This document shows positions 25,683 through 34,954 of a stretch of 64,000 bases of DNA, piece by piece; the stretch's first letter is position 1, and the number at the start of each line of letters is the position of its first letter. The DNA lies in assembly GCF_002250835.2 (NCBI RefSeq), contig NZ_NOJY02000006.1, positions 62,001 through 126,000 of the forward strand, in the 5' to 3' direction. The notes under the pieces are model-generated. The model saw only the letters and a program-made list of their open reading frames with translations, was not told the DNA's origin and made no database searches. A program made the position numbers and the translations under genes. The stretch comes from Romboutsia weinsteinii. Its GTDB lineage: Bacteria > Bacillota > Clostridia > Peptostreptococcales > Peptostreptococcaceae.

Positions 25683-26999
25683 TTAATCCTCCACATTATA
25701 TAATTTATTTTGATTTAAATTGTTTAACAAGTCTATATACTCACTTATAGTAAGTCTTGGATTGAATTTGCTTTTTATATCTTTAGCTAATTCACCTTTA
25801 TTTGAAAGTAATTCAATTGTTGTTGCTCCTAAGTATTCCATAGGTAATTTGTAAGCAATATCTACATCACCAGTTTTAAAGTTATATCCGTGAATGTTTC
25901 CAGTAAAACCTGCTACACCAATTTGGACTGTTGGTACTAAGTGAGATAAGTCACCTATATCTCCCGATGCATATGAGTGACAGTCTTTTAATACTTTATC
26001 TTTGCTCATAAAATCAGTTAATGTATCTTCTATTACTTTAGTAAGATTTTCATCTTGTGTAAGTGGTAGGTATCCACCTGTATCACATATTTCTATATCA
26101 CATCCAACACCTAAAGCTCCTGCTCTTAATGCTCTATCAACTTTTTTATTAACCACAAGTATAGCATCAAGTGTTTTTGCTCTTATATACATATCTAATA
26201 TCGTCTCTTCAGGAACTGAGTTTACAGTTGTTCCACCTTGGCTCATTACGTAATGCACACGTATTGCATCTTCTTCTTTAAATGTTTCACGTAAAAATGT
26301 TATAGCATTCATAGCTAAAGTTGCTGCATTTAAAGCATTGATACCTTCACTTGGATTAGCACCTGCATGTGCTGATTTCCCTTTAAATATAGCTCTTTTT
26401 CCTAAGAATCCATTTAAAGTTGAATTAGTTTCTGCTAAGTAATTAGTTCCTGTTCCCATAGTGTGGCAAGATAAAATACAATCTAATTCATCAAATACTC
26501 CAAGCTTTATCATCTCTTGTTTACCTGATATGTATGTTAATTTTTTACTCTCTACTAGATTCTTACGATATTCAAAATCGCAATATTCCTCAGCTGGAGT
26601 AGCTATGAAAGTTATCTTTCCTCCTAAACTATCAAGAATATTTGATTCTTTTATACCTAAAAATACACCTAACATAGTTCCTACCTGTGCATAATGACCA
26701 CAAGTGTGAGCTGCATTATCTTCTTTATTTGAAAATTCATGGTTTATAGTAGGTACAGCATCTAATTCACATAATAAACCGATGTGTGCACCTTCTTTTT
26801 TTGAATCTAAAGTTGCAACTATTCCTGTTAATGCAATATTATTTTCATAAGATATATCATGCTTATCTAGAACTTTACATATTAATTCATTTGTATTGTA
26901 CTCTTTAAATCCTAATTCAGGTCTCTTAAAAATTGATTCACTTAGTGAAATCATCTCTTCTTTTATATTATCTAAAGACTTTATAAATATATCTTTCAT
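25683..26999 (-). CDS. M20D-family amidohydrolase
   Basis: This is a 438-residue zinc-dependent amidohydrolase. Metal-site motifs are HTCGHYAQ, TPAEEYCD, LSCHTMGTG and the late NIHGYNF. The dimerisation lid contains KGKSAHAGANPSEGINAL. The family cleaves N-acyl or aminobenzoyl-glutamate, hippurate and similar amides. The start at 26999 is set by TTGGAGG 6-7 nt upstream, where a longer frame has no ribosome site. It is first in the operon with a BMP-type importer, so it probably acts on the imported compound. Substrate unknown. Confidence 0.9.
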   Translation of the reverse strand: MKDIFIKSLDNIKEEMISLSESIFKRPELGFKEYNTNELICKVLDKHDISYENNIALTGIVATLDSKKEGAHIGLLCELDAVPTINHEFSNKEDNAAHTCGHYAQVGTMLGVFLGIKESNILDSLGGKITFIATPAEEYCDFEYRKNLVESKKLTYISGKQEMIKLGVFDELDCILSCHTMGTGTNYLAETNSTLNGFLGKRAIFKGKSAHAGANPSEGINALNAATLAMNAITFLRETFKEEDAIRVHYVMSQGGTTVNSVPEETILDMYIRAKTLDAILVVNKKVDRALRAGALGVGCDIEICDTGGYLPLTQDENLTKVIEDTLTDFMSKDKVLKDCHSYASGDIGDLSHLVPTVQIGVAGFTGNIHGYNFKTGDVDIAYKLPMEYLGATTIELLSNKGELAKDIKSKFNPRLTISEYIDLLNNLNQNKLYNVED

Positions 27000-27062
27000 A
27001 CGCACCTCCAAATACGAACTTAATAATTTTAAATCATTCATTCATTCGACATCTTTAGACTA

Positions 27063-27091
27063 ATTATATCAATTTTCAAATACATTTTCAA
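27063..27091 (-). promoter_or_regulatory. Promoter of the M20-BMP-ABC operon
   Basis: Minus strand: -35 TTGAAA (27086-27091), 17-bp spacer, -10 TATAAT (27063-27068), about 65 bp before the M20 start. I see no riboswitch fold or clear operator in the rest of the 27000-27360 gap, only the hpf terminator at 27288. Confidence 0.75.
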
Positions 27092-27287
27092 CGTATTATT
27101 AGACTTTCTTAATATTGTTCTTATATATATCGAATAATTAATTAATACATGGTTATTTCATATATAAAATCGTTCATCTACTTTATTTTTTTAACCAGTT
27201 TTATTTCCATAAATTGTACCAAATCGAACTTTATAGGATCTTTAGTCTATGTTTTAATTCTTTAAGTTGCAGTTTCCTGACAATTAA

Positions 27288-27338
27288 AAAATCCCACGAT
27301 ATGATTGGCTACACCAAACTTACCATGGGACTTTATTT
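27288..27338 (-). terminator. Terminator of hpf
   Basis: Minus strand: AAGTCCCATGGT pairs with ATCGTGGGATTT allowing G-U pairs, followed by TTTTAATTG. It lies about 25 bp after the hpf stop. Confidence 0.7.
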
Positions 27339-27360
27339 TATTCTAATTTTATAATATAGT

Positions 27361-27894
27361 CTAAACTTGCTCTATAAGACCATACCCATCATGTCTTTTA
27401 TATATAACATTAACTGTTTCTGATTCTAGCTCTCTAAATATAAAGAAATTATGACCTAGCAAATCCATTTGTATTATAGCCTCTTCGTGAGTCATTGGCT
27501 TGTCTATTTTAAATTTTTTTCTTCTTTTTATTGGTTCGTCATCATCTAAATCACAAGCTACATATTCCTCTATATTTTCAAATCTTATACTCTCATTTCT
27601 CTTATTCTTCTTTAAAGTTTGAGTTTTATATTTTCTTAATTGCTTATATAGTTTATCATATACTAAATCTATTGCTGAGTATAAATCTTCCTGAGATTCC
27701 TCTGCTCTAATTATAACTCCAGCTTTAGTGTGTATCGTCACCTCTATTTTCTGATTCTTTTTCTTAACATCTATTTTTACATTTATATCTGTATCTTCAT
27801 TAATATACTTACTCAGCTTCTCAATTTTTGCTTCTATCTTCTCTCTTATTGCATTTGTTATTTCTACCCTCTTTGATACTATTATTATGTTCAT
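27361..27894 (-). CDS. hpf: Ribosome hibernation promoting factor, long form
   Basis: The 177-residue protein has an N-terminal S30AE/RaiA domain (MNIIIVSKRVEITNAIREKI, KNQKIEVTIHTKAGVIIRAEE) joined by a basic linker to the C-terminal dimerisation tail (KRRKKFKIDKPMTHEEAIIQM, LGHNFFIFRELESE, VIYKRHDGYGLIE). Long HPF pairs 70S ribosomes into 100S dimers in stationary phase. It is a single-gene unit with its own terminator. The downstream secA/prfB often found beside it elsewhere is not present. Confidence 0.95.
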   Translation of the reverse strand: MNIIIVSKRVEITNAIREKIEAKIEKLSKYINEDTDINVKIDVKKKNQKIEVTIHTKAGVIIRAEESQEDLYSAIDLVYDKLYKQLRKYKTQTLKKNKRNESIRFENIEEYVACDLDDDEPIKRRKKFKIDKPMTHEEAIIQMDLLGHNFFIFRELESETVNVIYKRHDGYGLIEQV

Positions 27895-28118
27895 AATATA
27901 CTCATCTCCTTATAAGATAACTTTATTATTTATACTAAATTTTAAGTATAATCATTGATTAAGGTATCTAACATTTTATTTTGTAGTTTGTGTATCTTTG
28001 TTTATACTTATTGTACAAGGAAATCGTTACTAGATATAGTCTTTAATTTTCAGAATTTTTATGATATTATATAAAGGTAGGGTATTTTTAAAGAATTCAA
28101 TGTAGAACATATAAAAAT

Positions 28119-28143
28119 AGCTCTAGTTATAAAAACTAGAGCT
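28119..28143 (-). terminator. Terminator after the VOC gene
   Basis: A perfect stem, AGCTCTAGTT/AACTAGAGCT, with a 5-nt loop is followed on the minus strand by ATTTTTATATG. It ends the deaminase-PucR-creatininase-VOC group. The remainder of 27895-28168 shows no gene. Confidence 0.88.
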
Positions 28144-28168
28144 TTAATATTATCTATTATTATTTCTA

Positions 28169-28549
28169 TTAGAACTTATCTTCACGTAATATATACTCGT
28201 TACCATCTTGATCCTTAAATGTAAATAATCTAGCATATGGCATAGTTACTATATCAGTAACTTCTACATCTTTAGCCTTCATTTGATTATAAGCATTGTC
28301 TAAATCTTCAGTACTTAATACTACCGTCTTATAGTCAGCATTAGCTGATGGACATTGTTCTTTCATAAGATTTTTGTCATATAAAACTATTGTAACCCAC
28401 TCACTATCTTGTGGTGCAATTTCTATCCATCTTAATGGTCCTTCTGTTGCATCTATTTTAGTTACAAAGTTTAATTTTTCTGTCCAAAATTGCTTTGCTT
28501 CATCTTGATTATTTACATATATTGTAGTCTTTGCTATTCTATGTATCAT
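28169..28549 (-). CDS. VOC-superfamily (glyoxalase-like) protein
   Basis: The 126-residue single-domain protein has the beta-alpha-beta-beta-beta pattern of glyoxalase/bleomycin-resistance proteins: KTTIYVNNQDEAKQFWTEKL, LRWIEIAPQDSE, TFKDQDGNEYILRE. The residues His3 (MIHRIAKTTIYV), the Glu in IEIAP and the late Glu in NEYIL are plausible metal ligands. I chose the ATG at 28549, 8 nt after AAGGAG; the open frame upstream has no such site. It is the last gene of a probable four-gene operon. Its substrate is unknown. Confidence 0.85.
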   Translation of the reverse strand: MIHRIAKTTIYVNNQDEAKQFWTEKLNFVTKIDATEGPLRWIEIAPQDSEWVTIVLYDKNLMKEQCPSANADYKTVVLSTEDLDNAYNQMKAKDVEVTDIVTMPYARLFTFKDQDGNEYILREDKF

Positions 28550-28647
28550 TGTGATCTCCTTCTGATGCCTATATGTGCATTTCTGTATAGTCTTTATATA
28601 TCTTAACATATTAAGACAGATTATAGCTACAATGATTTAATTACTTT

Positions 28648-29400
28648 CTAGAATATAAATTCTTTTCTTACTATATTAACCATTCCTTCTAGTGCTTCTT
28701 GTATTATCAATTCTCCCTTTTCCTTAGAACTAGTTCTTCCTATTGATAAAAGACCAGACTTCGGTACTAAATCCTTTGGTATTGGATATACTTGATAAGA
28801 TGGAACTTCTTCTATCTTTTCATCTATTAATCTATCCATATGAACTGTTTCTGGTGCAAACTTCAATATTAAAGAGGTCTCTGTAATAGCTGCATGCTCT
28901 AGAGCCCATCCTGGAAATTCTACCTCATCAAAAACTTTATCAATGGTATCTTGAGTAATCAAATCCCACCAACTCATCATTACTATTTTAGTCCCCTCTG
29001 GCATGTTTCTACTTACTAAGTCTATTGCTTCTAATAAAAATGCTTGATTTTCAAAATGAGAATTTACTATAGCTATCTTTTTAACACCATCTCTTATTAA
29101 TTCTTCTATAATATCTTTTACTAAAGATATTAGTGTTGCTCCATTTAAATCTATTGTTCCTGGAAATAATGGACCACCACCAGATGCTGGTTGTGACTTA
29201 TATCCATAGTTTATAGCTGGCATTACTATTCCATTTACCTTATTGGCTAGAAGATTAGAAAATTTTTCTGATATAATTGTATCTGTAAAAAGTGGCAAAT
29301 GTGGACCATGTTGCTCTACTGACCCAACTGGAAGTATAACTAAATCTTTATCTTTTCTTGCATCAAACTCATACCATGTCATATTCTTCATTAAGTTCAT
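28648..29400 (-). CDS. Creatininase-family amidohydrolase
   Basis: The 250 residues match the family length. The metal-binding signature is LPVGSVEQHGPHLPLFTDT, with SGGGPLFPGT, NSHFENQ and the late EHAAITETS. Creatininase opens creatinine to creatine, but relatives act on other cyclic or simple amides (for example in mycofactocin or riboflavin-type pathways), so the family call is firm and the substrate is not. The start is supported by AAGGAG. It is grouped with a cytosine/creatinine-deaminase-like enzyme and a PucR regulator. Confidence 0.85.
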   Translation of the reverse strand: MNLMKNMTWYEFDARKDKDLVILPVGSVEQHGPHLPLFTDTIISEKFSNLLANKVNGIVMPAINYGYKSQPASGGGPLFPGTIDLNGATLISLVKDIIEELIRDGVKKIAIVNSHFENQAFLLEAIDLVSRNMPEGTKIVMMSWWDLITQDTIDKVFDEVEFPGWALEHAAITETSLILKFAPETVHMDRLIDEKIEEVPSYQVYPIPKDLVPKSGLLSIGRTSSKEKGELIIQEALEGMVNIVRKEFIF

Positions 29401-29430
29401 CTATCTATCTCCTTGTTTATCTATTTCAAA

Positions 29431-30615
29431 TTACTCGTTTTCTATGTATTTTAAATAATTATATATCATTAATGCATTCATCAATTCATTTTTAAAAATC
29501 GGATCTTCTAAGTTACTATCTAGTATTGTTCTTATTTTATTTAGTCTATATATTAACGTATTTCTATGAATAAACAGTTCACTAGAAGTCTTTATAAGGT
29601 TGCAATTATTTATTAAATAACATCTTAGTGTACCTAATAAATCAGCGCTTTTATTTTTATCATAATCTAAAATTCTCCCTAAGATTTCGTCACAGTATAT
29701 TCTAAGCTTCTTAAAATCCTTTACTTCAAATAGAATTTTATAAAACCCTTGACTGTTATAATCTATAATGTCTAAATCCCAATTATTGCATCTATAAAGT
29801 TTAAAAGCCTTGATCGATTCATAGTAACTATCTCTTACCTCTACTAAATTATCACGTATATTACCTATGCTTAAGCTAACATTTATATATCCAGATATCT
29901 TTTCATATACTAATTTTAATAAGTCTTTACTTCTATTAAAGTCTGAATTACTGTCTAATGCTACAATACAAATAATACAATTATCATAATAATCTATAAT
30001 AGAGCGTATGTTATTTTTATCAATCATAGCTTTTATCATATTCATTATATATTCTGTTGATATGTGCTTTTCTTCGCATTTATCTATTAGATTAAATGAT
30101 GCCACGTATGCACTCGTATCTAAACTAAACTTGCTGTAATTTATTAGATTTTTTATTTTCTCCTTATCTAATTTATAAGAAAGTAATAACTCCCTTAGCA
30201 GTTCATTCTCCTTATTCTTATTTAGATTAGACTCCATAATATAGTTCGCTATTTCTTTGTTTACATCTATGAGTTTAATATTCCAAGGCATGTCAAATAA
30301 GGGTAGGTTCTCTTTATCTGCAACCTCTATTACTTCATCTGATATACAATCAATATACTCACTGCTTGTAAGTATAACTAAACCTGAAATATCTTTTTTT
30401 GAACATTCATAAATTAAATTAATTAATTTATGATTGCTTAAATTCATGCCCATGCCAGTTAGAAACATTAACTCTCCTCCATTTACCCATTGAGAAAAAT
30501 CTAATGTCTGGCAAATATATGGCCAAGATATATTTTTGTATATTCCATTCTTTCCAGCAACTAACTTTATATCTTTAAAAATATTAAGACTCAATAAATC
30601 ATTACAGCTTACCAT
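29431..30615 (-). CDS. PucR-family transcriptional regulator
   Basis: The 394-residue protein has an N-terminal PucR domain (residues about 5-120, NISWPYICQTLDFSQWVNGGE), a central GGDEF-like/CdaR segment and a C-terminal HTH_30 (DLLGTLRCYLINNCNLIKTS, SELFIHRNTLIYRLNKIR). PucR proteins control purine, allantoin or amino-acid use in Firmicutes. It lies between the deaminase and creatininase genes in the same direction, so it is probably the local activator. Confidence 0.9.
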   Translation of the reverse strand: MVSCNDLLSLNIFKDIKLVAGKNGIYKNISWPYICQTLDFSQWVNGGELMFLTGMGMNLSNHKLINLIYECSKKDISGLVILTSSEYIDCISDEVIEVADKENLPLFDMPWNIKLIDVNKEIANYIMESNLNKNKENELLRELLLSYKLDKEKIKNLINYSKFSLDTSAYVASFNLIDKCEEKHISTEYIMNMIKAMIDKNNIRSIIDYYDNCIICIVALDSNSDFNRSKDLLKLVYEKISGYINVSLSIGNIRDNLVEVRDSYYESIKAFKLYRCNNWDLDIIDYNSQGFYKILFEVKDFKKLRIYCDEILGRILDYDKNKSADLLGTLRCYLINNCNLIKTSSELFIHRNTLIYRLNKIRTILDSNLEDPIFKNELMNALMIYNYLKYIENE

Positions 30616-30692
30616 AATTATGCAAGTATCCTTTCAAAAATAAAATTATTTCTATGATTATATCATATTAGAATTACTTTATTCTTTCTATT

Positions 30693-31964
30693 TTATCTTA
30701 AAAAGATACTATCTGTTTCAACCGTTTCTGGTATTCGTCTAAATAATATTTCTCCATTTCTAATTGAATATAAAACTGATACTCTATCACATATAGCTTC
30801 AAACTCAGTCTCAGCATTTAACACTATAAAATTTGCTTTTTTACCAACCTCTATTCCGTACTCATCACTTATATTAAGCGTTCTAGCACCATTTATAGTA
30901 ATAAGATCAAGAGCATTATTTATTTCTTCAAAACTCATCATTTGGCATATATGAATTCCTGCATCTAATATATTCATCAGATTTCCAGAACCTAGTGGAT
31001 ACCACGGATCTGACATTGAATCTTGTGCAAAACATACATTTATACCTTCTTCAACCATTTCTTTTACTCTAGTAACACCCCTTCGTTTTGGATAAGTATC
31101 AAATCTTCCTTGAAGGTGAATATTTTCTGTTGGACAAGCTATAAAGTTTAATTTAGATTCTTTTAAAAGCTTAAATAACTTATATGTATAAGCATTATTA
31201 TACGAATGCATAGCACAAGTATGACTAGCAGTTACCTTTTCTCCGATACCTTCTAAATATGCATGTGCGGCTAATACTTCTAGGAAACGAGATTGCTCGT
31301 CATCAGTTTCATCACAATGCACATCAACTAGCTTGTTATACTTTAATGCAAGCTCTATAGTTTTTTTAACTGATTTCTCTCCAAATTCTCTTGTATATTC
31401 AAAATGAGGTATAGCACCTACTACATCTGCCCCCATCTTTAAAGCTTCTTCTACTAATTCTTCCCCACCTTTATATGCATACATTCCTTCTTGTGGAAAT
31501 GCTATTATTTGCATATCTACAATATCTCTCATTTCTTCTTTTAGTTCTATCATAGCTTGTAGAGATGTTAATTTAGGATCAGTTACATCAACATGAGTTC
31601 TTATATATTGTATTCCACTTAAGATTTGTTTTTTCAAAGCTATTCTTGCTCTTAATTTCACATCTTCTTTAGTTAGATTTGATTTTGAATCTGACCACCT
31701 TTGAATACCTTCAAATAATGTACCTGTTGAATTTGTAGCACCTGGGGTATTAGCTGTATATACATAATCTAAGTGTATATGTGGCTCAACATAAGGTGGA
31801 ATTGTTAATTTCCCCTTAATATCAACTATATTTATATCATTATTATCTTTGTATTTATCTTTTAGATTATATGCAATTTCTTTTATTATTCCATTTTCAA
31901 CCAAAATATCTAATTTATTGTTATTCCCTTTTAACTTAGTATTTATAAAAAGAATTCTTTTCAT
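30693..31964 (-). CDS. codA: Cytosine-deaminase-family amidohydrolase
   Basis: A TIM-barrel amidohydrolase of about 423 residues. First metal site: [13 protein letters not shown]. Middle: [20 protein letters not shown] and [15 protein letters not shown]-terminal catalytic Asp in [19 protein letters not shown], closely like E. coli CodA. It deaminates cytosine to uracil in the standard case, but creatinine deiminases and isocytosine-type enzymes share this family. ATGATG follows AGGAG, so the start is 31964 or 31967; I chose the better-spaced one. It is upstream of PucR and creatininase genes. Confidence 0.88.
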   Translation of the reverse strand: MKRILFINTKLKGNNNKLDILVENGIIKEIAYNLKDKYKDNNDINIVDIKGKLTIPPYVEPHIHLDYVYTANTPGATNSTGTLFEGIQRWSDSKSNLTKEDVKLRARIALKKQILSGIQYIRTHVDVTDPKLTSLQAMIELKEEMRDIVDMQIIAFPQEGMYAYKGGEELVEEALKMGADVVGAIPHFEYTREFGEKSVKKTIELALKYNKLVDVHCDETDDEQSRFLEVLAAHAYLEGIGEKVTASHTCAMHSYNNAYTYKLFKLLKESKLNFIACPTENIHLQGRFDTYPKRRGVTRVKEMVEEGINVCFAQDSMSDPWYPLGSGNLMNILDAGIHICQMMSFEEINNALDLITINGARTLNISDEYGIEVGKKANFIVLNAETEFEAICDRVSVLYSIRNGEILFRRIPETVETDSIFLR

Positions 31965-32087
31965 CATATTTCTCCTCACAACTAATAATTGTATTCTTTA
32001 TATGATGCTATCACATAGGTTTCCTACAGTCATTGTACGCTGAGTATAATTATTTGATATAGTTTTTGTATAATAAAAATACTCATC

Positions 32088-32106
32088 CCAAATTGGTATG
32101 AGTATT
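32088..32106 (-). terminator. Terminator downstream of the small wHTH gene
   Basis: The stem AATACTCAT/ATGAGTATT encloses a second short pairing, and the minus strand continues TTTTTATTA. It lies about 180 bp after the 71-aa gene, beyond the orphan frame at 32153-32276. Confidence 0.7.
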
Positions 32107-32152
32107 CTTATATTTTGATATTTAAGAGTAACGTATTTTAAAGATAATAGTA

Positions 32153-32276
32153 TTAAACTAAATAGCTTTCATATTTATTGTAATCTATTTTACTACACTC
32201 AATACTAAAGATAGTGCCATCCTCTGCATACACAGTATCTAAAATAGTTGTATTTTCTCTTATATCAGATACTAGT
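32153..32276 (-). pseudogene. Orphan coding-like frame, possible gene remnant
   Basis: Between two stops this frame reads coding-like sequence (ILDTVYAEDGTIFSIECSKI, then DYNKYESYLV and a stop) of about 40 codons, but there is no ATG and no ribosome site. It may be the tail of a decayed gene or chance. It accounts for part of the 320-bp gap 31968-32287. Confidence 0.3.
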
Positions 32277-32287
32277 CAATATATATG

Positions 32288-32503
32288 TTATTCAGTTTCT
32301 AATAGTCTCCATATCCCTATTTTAGGGCTTATAAATAAATCTTTTCTATATTTAAGTACTTTATCTGCTTCATAGCTTGATTCAACAAAACCTTGATGTA
32401 TAAGTATCTTTGCTATTTTCCCGATTCTCATTTCTTCTTTTACCGTTAGTAAGACTACGATTTTATCTGCTACTCTATCCATTTCTTCTTTAGTATATTT
32501 CAT
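32288..32503 (-). CDS. Small protein with winged-helix-like fold
   Basis: The 71-residue protein is preceded by AAGGAG and has no family I can name. The pattern RIGKIAKILIHQGFVESSYE, then LKYRKDLFISPKIGIWRL, resembles a compact winged helix (a HARE-HTH or RpoE-delta-like layout), with basic residues in the middle. There is no signal or membrane segment. It stands alone, with nothing on the same strand close by. A DNA- or RNA-polymerase-binding role is a weak inference. Confidence 0.6.
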   Translation of the reverse strand: MKYTKEEMDRVADKIVVLLTVKEEMRIGKIAKILIHQGFVESSYEADKVLKYRKDLFISPKIGIWRLLETE

Positions 32504-32692
32504 ATTATTCTCCTTTATATCTTTTGCTTATATCTTATTATAAACTATATCTAATCATATTAAATAATTAAATCAATATAATCATTATCTAATATTCATT
32601 TTAGAATAATTATTGTCTAACAGAAGTCATATAATAATAACGACTTAGAATTTTATTATAGAAAATTAACTTCAAAATTTATAGGGGGTAAT

Positions 32693-33130
32693 ATGTGTAA
32701 ATCTCATTCTAAAAATTATAGGAAACAAGAATTAGACGAAGTATCATTACAACTAAATGTTATTCAAATTGGTAGACTAGCTACTATACTTTTTATTATT
32801 GGATGTTTTCTCAATTTCATCGAGTATGATAAATCTGAAAAAGCTATTTTTCAAGCAATGGATGATGCAACAAAAAATTTATCTACTGATAATGAGCTTC
32901 AGGCTTCAAGGATTGCAGAAGTCGTTAGCGTAATTTTTCTAATTGCTATTTCCATGTATACGAGTAATGCTCTAACCACATTAAAACTTCGACTAGATAA
33001 ATCTAATTTATCTAGTAACCAAGGATGGAGATTTATTGCATTTTTTGATCTAGTGAAAGTAATGTCTTATGCAGGGGCTGCAATAGGATACTATATAGCT
33101 ACACAGGAACTAGAAGAATATCAATCTTAA
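32693..33130 (+). CDS. Small membrane protein of unknown function
   Basis: The 145-residue protein has three clear hydrophobic segments (IGRLATILFIIGCFLNFI; IAEVVSVIFLIAISMYT; VMSYAGAAIGYYIA) separated by charged loops. AGGGGG precedes the ATG. The first two segments flank a loop rich in acidic and helical residues (about residues 48-80). No family is recognised. It is a plus-strand singleton that converges on rsmH across a shared terminator. Confidence 0.7.
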   Translation: MCKSHSKNYRKQELDEVSLQLNVIQIGRLATILFIIGCFLNFIEYDKSEKAIFQAMDDATKNLSTDNELQASRIAEVVSVIFLIAISMYTSNALTTLKLRLDKSNLSSNQGWRFIAFFDLVKVMSYAGAAIGYYIATQELEEYQS

Positions 33131-33196
33131 TTATTTATATAATTAAAATCCACCATATATCTCAAAGTAATTACATAACAAATAATTAATAAAGAT

Positions 33197-33228
33197 AAAA
33201 AGGTTGAACCTAAATAGTTCAACCTTTT
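33197..33228. terminator. Bidirectional terminator, membrane protein / rsmH
   Basis: A perfect 12-bp stem, AAAAGGTTGAAC/GTTCAACCTTTT, with a 7-nt loop and A/T tails on both sides lies between convergent genes. Confidence 0.9.
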
Positions 33229-33241
33229 ACTAATAAATAAT

Positions 33242-34177
33242 TTACTTCTTCTCAGCAACTCTAAGCTTAGCACTTCTAGATCTAGGGTTAAACTCTATCT
33301 CTTCGTCACTAGGAATTATAGGCTTTCTAGTAATAACCTTAACTTCCGATTCCTTGTCACACTGACACATCGGAATATGAGAAGGGCATATACAATCAAG
33401 CGCTAAATCTCTAAATGCATTCTTAACTATTCTATCCTCTAAAGAATGGAAAGTAATTATACATACTCTTCCACCTTCATTCATTATAGAAACAGCATCA
33501 TCTATCATCTTAGTTATAACGCCAAGTTCATTATTAACTTCTATTCTAATCGCTTGGAAAGTTCTCTTAGCAGGATGCGGTCCATCCATTCTAGCCTTCT
33601 TAGGAATCGCTCCCTTTATTAAATCTACAAGCTCTCCAGTAGTCTCAATAGGCTTTTCTGCTCTACCTTCTACTATAAACTTAGCAATTCTTTTAGCCCA
33701 GTTATCTTCGCCGTAGTCTTTTATTATCTTTGCAAGTTCTTCCTCAGTATAAGTATTTACCACATCATAAGCTGAAAAATCACATCTTACGTCCATTCTC
33801 ATATCAAGTGGTGCATCTTGCATGTACGAGAACCCTCTATCTGCTTCATCAAGCTGATGCGAAGATACTCCTAAATCTGCAAGTACTCCATCTATTTTGT
33901 GTACTCCAATTTTTGCAAGTTCTTCTTTAATATTTTCAAAGTTACTATGAACAAATTTTACTCTGTCACTGTACTCAGCTAATCTTTCTTTTGCAGTTGC
34001 TATAGCATTTTTATCTTGGTCAAATCCGATAAATAAGCCGTCTTTAGATAGTTTCTTTACTATCTCCTTAGAGTGTCCTGCACCACCCATTGTACAATCT
34101 ACATATACCCCGTCAGGTTTTATATTTAAGTTATCTATGCACTCGTTTAAAAGTACGGACACGTGATGAAATTCCAT
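33242..34177 (-). CDS. rsmH: 16S rRNA m4C1402 methyltransferase
   Basis: This 311-residue SAM-dependent methyltransferase acts on the 30S P site. Motif I is [15 protein letters not shown], with [32 protein letters not shown] and the C-terminal [13 protein letters not shown]. It normally heads the dcw division cluster before ftsL. Here it is the last gene before a terminator, behind lgt and a PHP phosphatase, so it is detached from that cluster. AGGAG precedes the ATG. Confidence 0.96.
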   Translation of the reverse strand: MEFHHVSVLLNECIDNLNIKPDGVYVDCTMGGAGHSKEIVKKLSKDGLFIGFDQDKNAIATAKERLAEYSDRVKFVHSNFENIKEELAKIGVHKIDGVLADLGVSSHQLDEADRGFSYMQDAPLDMRMDVRCDFSAYDVVNTYTEEELAKIIKDYGEDNWAKRIAKFIVEGRAEKPIETTGELVDLIKGAIPKKARMDGPHPAKRTFQAIRIEVNNELGVITKMIDDAVSIMNEGGRVCIITFHSLEDRIVKNAFRDLALDCICPSHIPMCQCDKESEVKVITRKPIIPSDEEIEFNPRSRSAKLRVAEKK

Positions 34178-34199
34178 GTTATCTTCTCCTTAATACTAC

Positions 34200-34943
34200 T
34201 TAATTTGTTTCATTATTTTTGTTTTTCTTTGATAAATATATGTGTGCAACTATACCACCTACTACACCTACTAAACTTATTACTTGAGCCATTCTTAACG
34301 GTCCTATCATAAGGCTATCTGTTCTAAGTCCTTCTATAAAGAATCTTCCTAAAGAGTACAGTGTAATATAGTAAACTATAATTTGTCCTTCATATTGCTT
34401 TTTCTTTCTAAATAACCATAAGAATATGAATATTCCTAGGTTCCATATTGACTCATATAAAAATGTTGGATGCACCTTCGCACCATCAACCATAATTCCC
34501 CACGGTAAATCTGTTTGACCTCCATGAGCTTCTCCATTAATATAATTTCCCCATCTACCTATAGCTTGTGCTAGAGGCATACCTAGCATAACAGCATCTG
34601 CCATTTTGAAGAAATTAATTTTCTTAACCTTTGTATATATGTATCCTGTTAAAATACCTGCTATTAATGCACCATGTATTGCCATTCCTCCGCCTCTAAA
34701 GTTTAATATCTGAGATGGGTTTTGAGAATAGTATCCCCAATTAAACAATACATAATATAATCTTGCGCCTAAAAGACCTACTGGTATTGCAATTATTGCA
34801 AGATTTAATACATCATCTTCTTCGATTCCAACTCTCTTTGCTTCTTTTAAAGCAATTAAAGTCCCAAGTATCATACCAGTTGCCATTAGTATACCATACC
34901 ACATTACATCTATTCCAAAAATAGTAAAAGCTATTCTATCCAT
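34200..34943 (-). CDS. lgt: Prolipoprotein diacylglyceryl transferase
   Basis: This 247-residue inner-membrane enzyme adds diacylglycerol to the lipobox cysteine of prolipoproteins, including those encoded in this window. The Lgt signature is GRWGNYINGEAHGG, with FRGGGMAIHGALIAG before it and several hydrophobic helices. It sits between the PHP phosphatase gene (11 nt upstream) and rsmH (22 nt downstream) in one minus-strand operon. Confidence 0.96.
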   Translation of the reverse strand: MDRIAFTIFGIDVMWYGILMATGMILGTLIALKEAKRVGIEEDDVLNLAIIAIPVGLLGARLYYVLFNWGYYSQNPSQILNFRGGGMAIHGALIAGILTGYIYTKVKKINFFKMADAVMLGMPLAQAIGRWGNYINGEAHGGQTDLPWGIMVDGAKVHPTFLYESIWNLGIFIFLWLFRKKKQYEGQIIVYYITLYSLGRFFIEGLRTDSLMIGPLRMAQVISLVGVVGGIVAHIYLSKKNKNNETN

Positions 34944-34954
34944 ATGATCTCCTC

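Noticed and set aside
27000-27360. Purine or guanidine riboswitch before the BMP-ABC operon
   Set aside because: No conserved junction or paired stems of those classes were found by reading; only a promoter and the hpf terminator are visible.
30693-31964. Calling the deaminase a creatinine deiminase outright
   Set aside because: The catalytic motifs are shared with cytosine deaminases, and the sequence alone does not separate the two activities.
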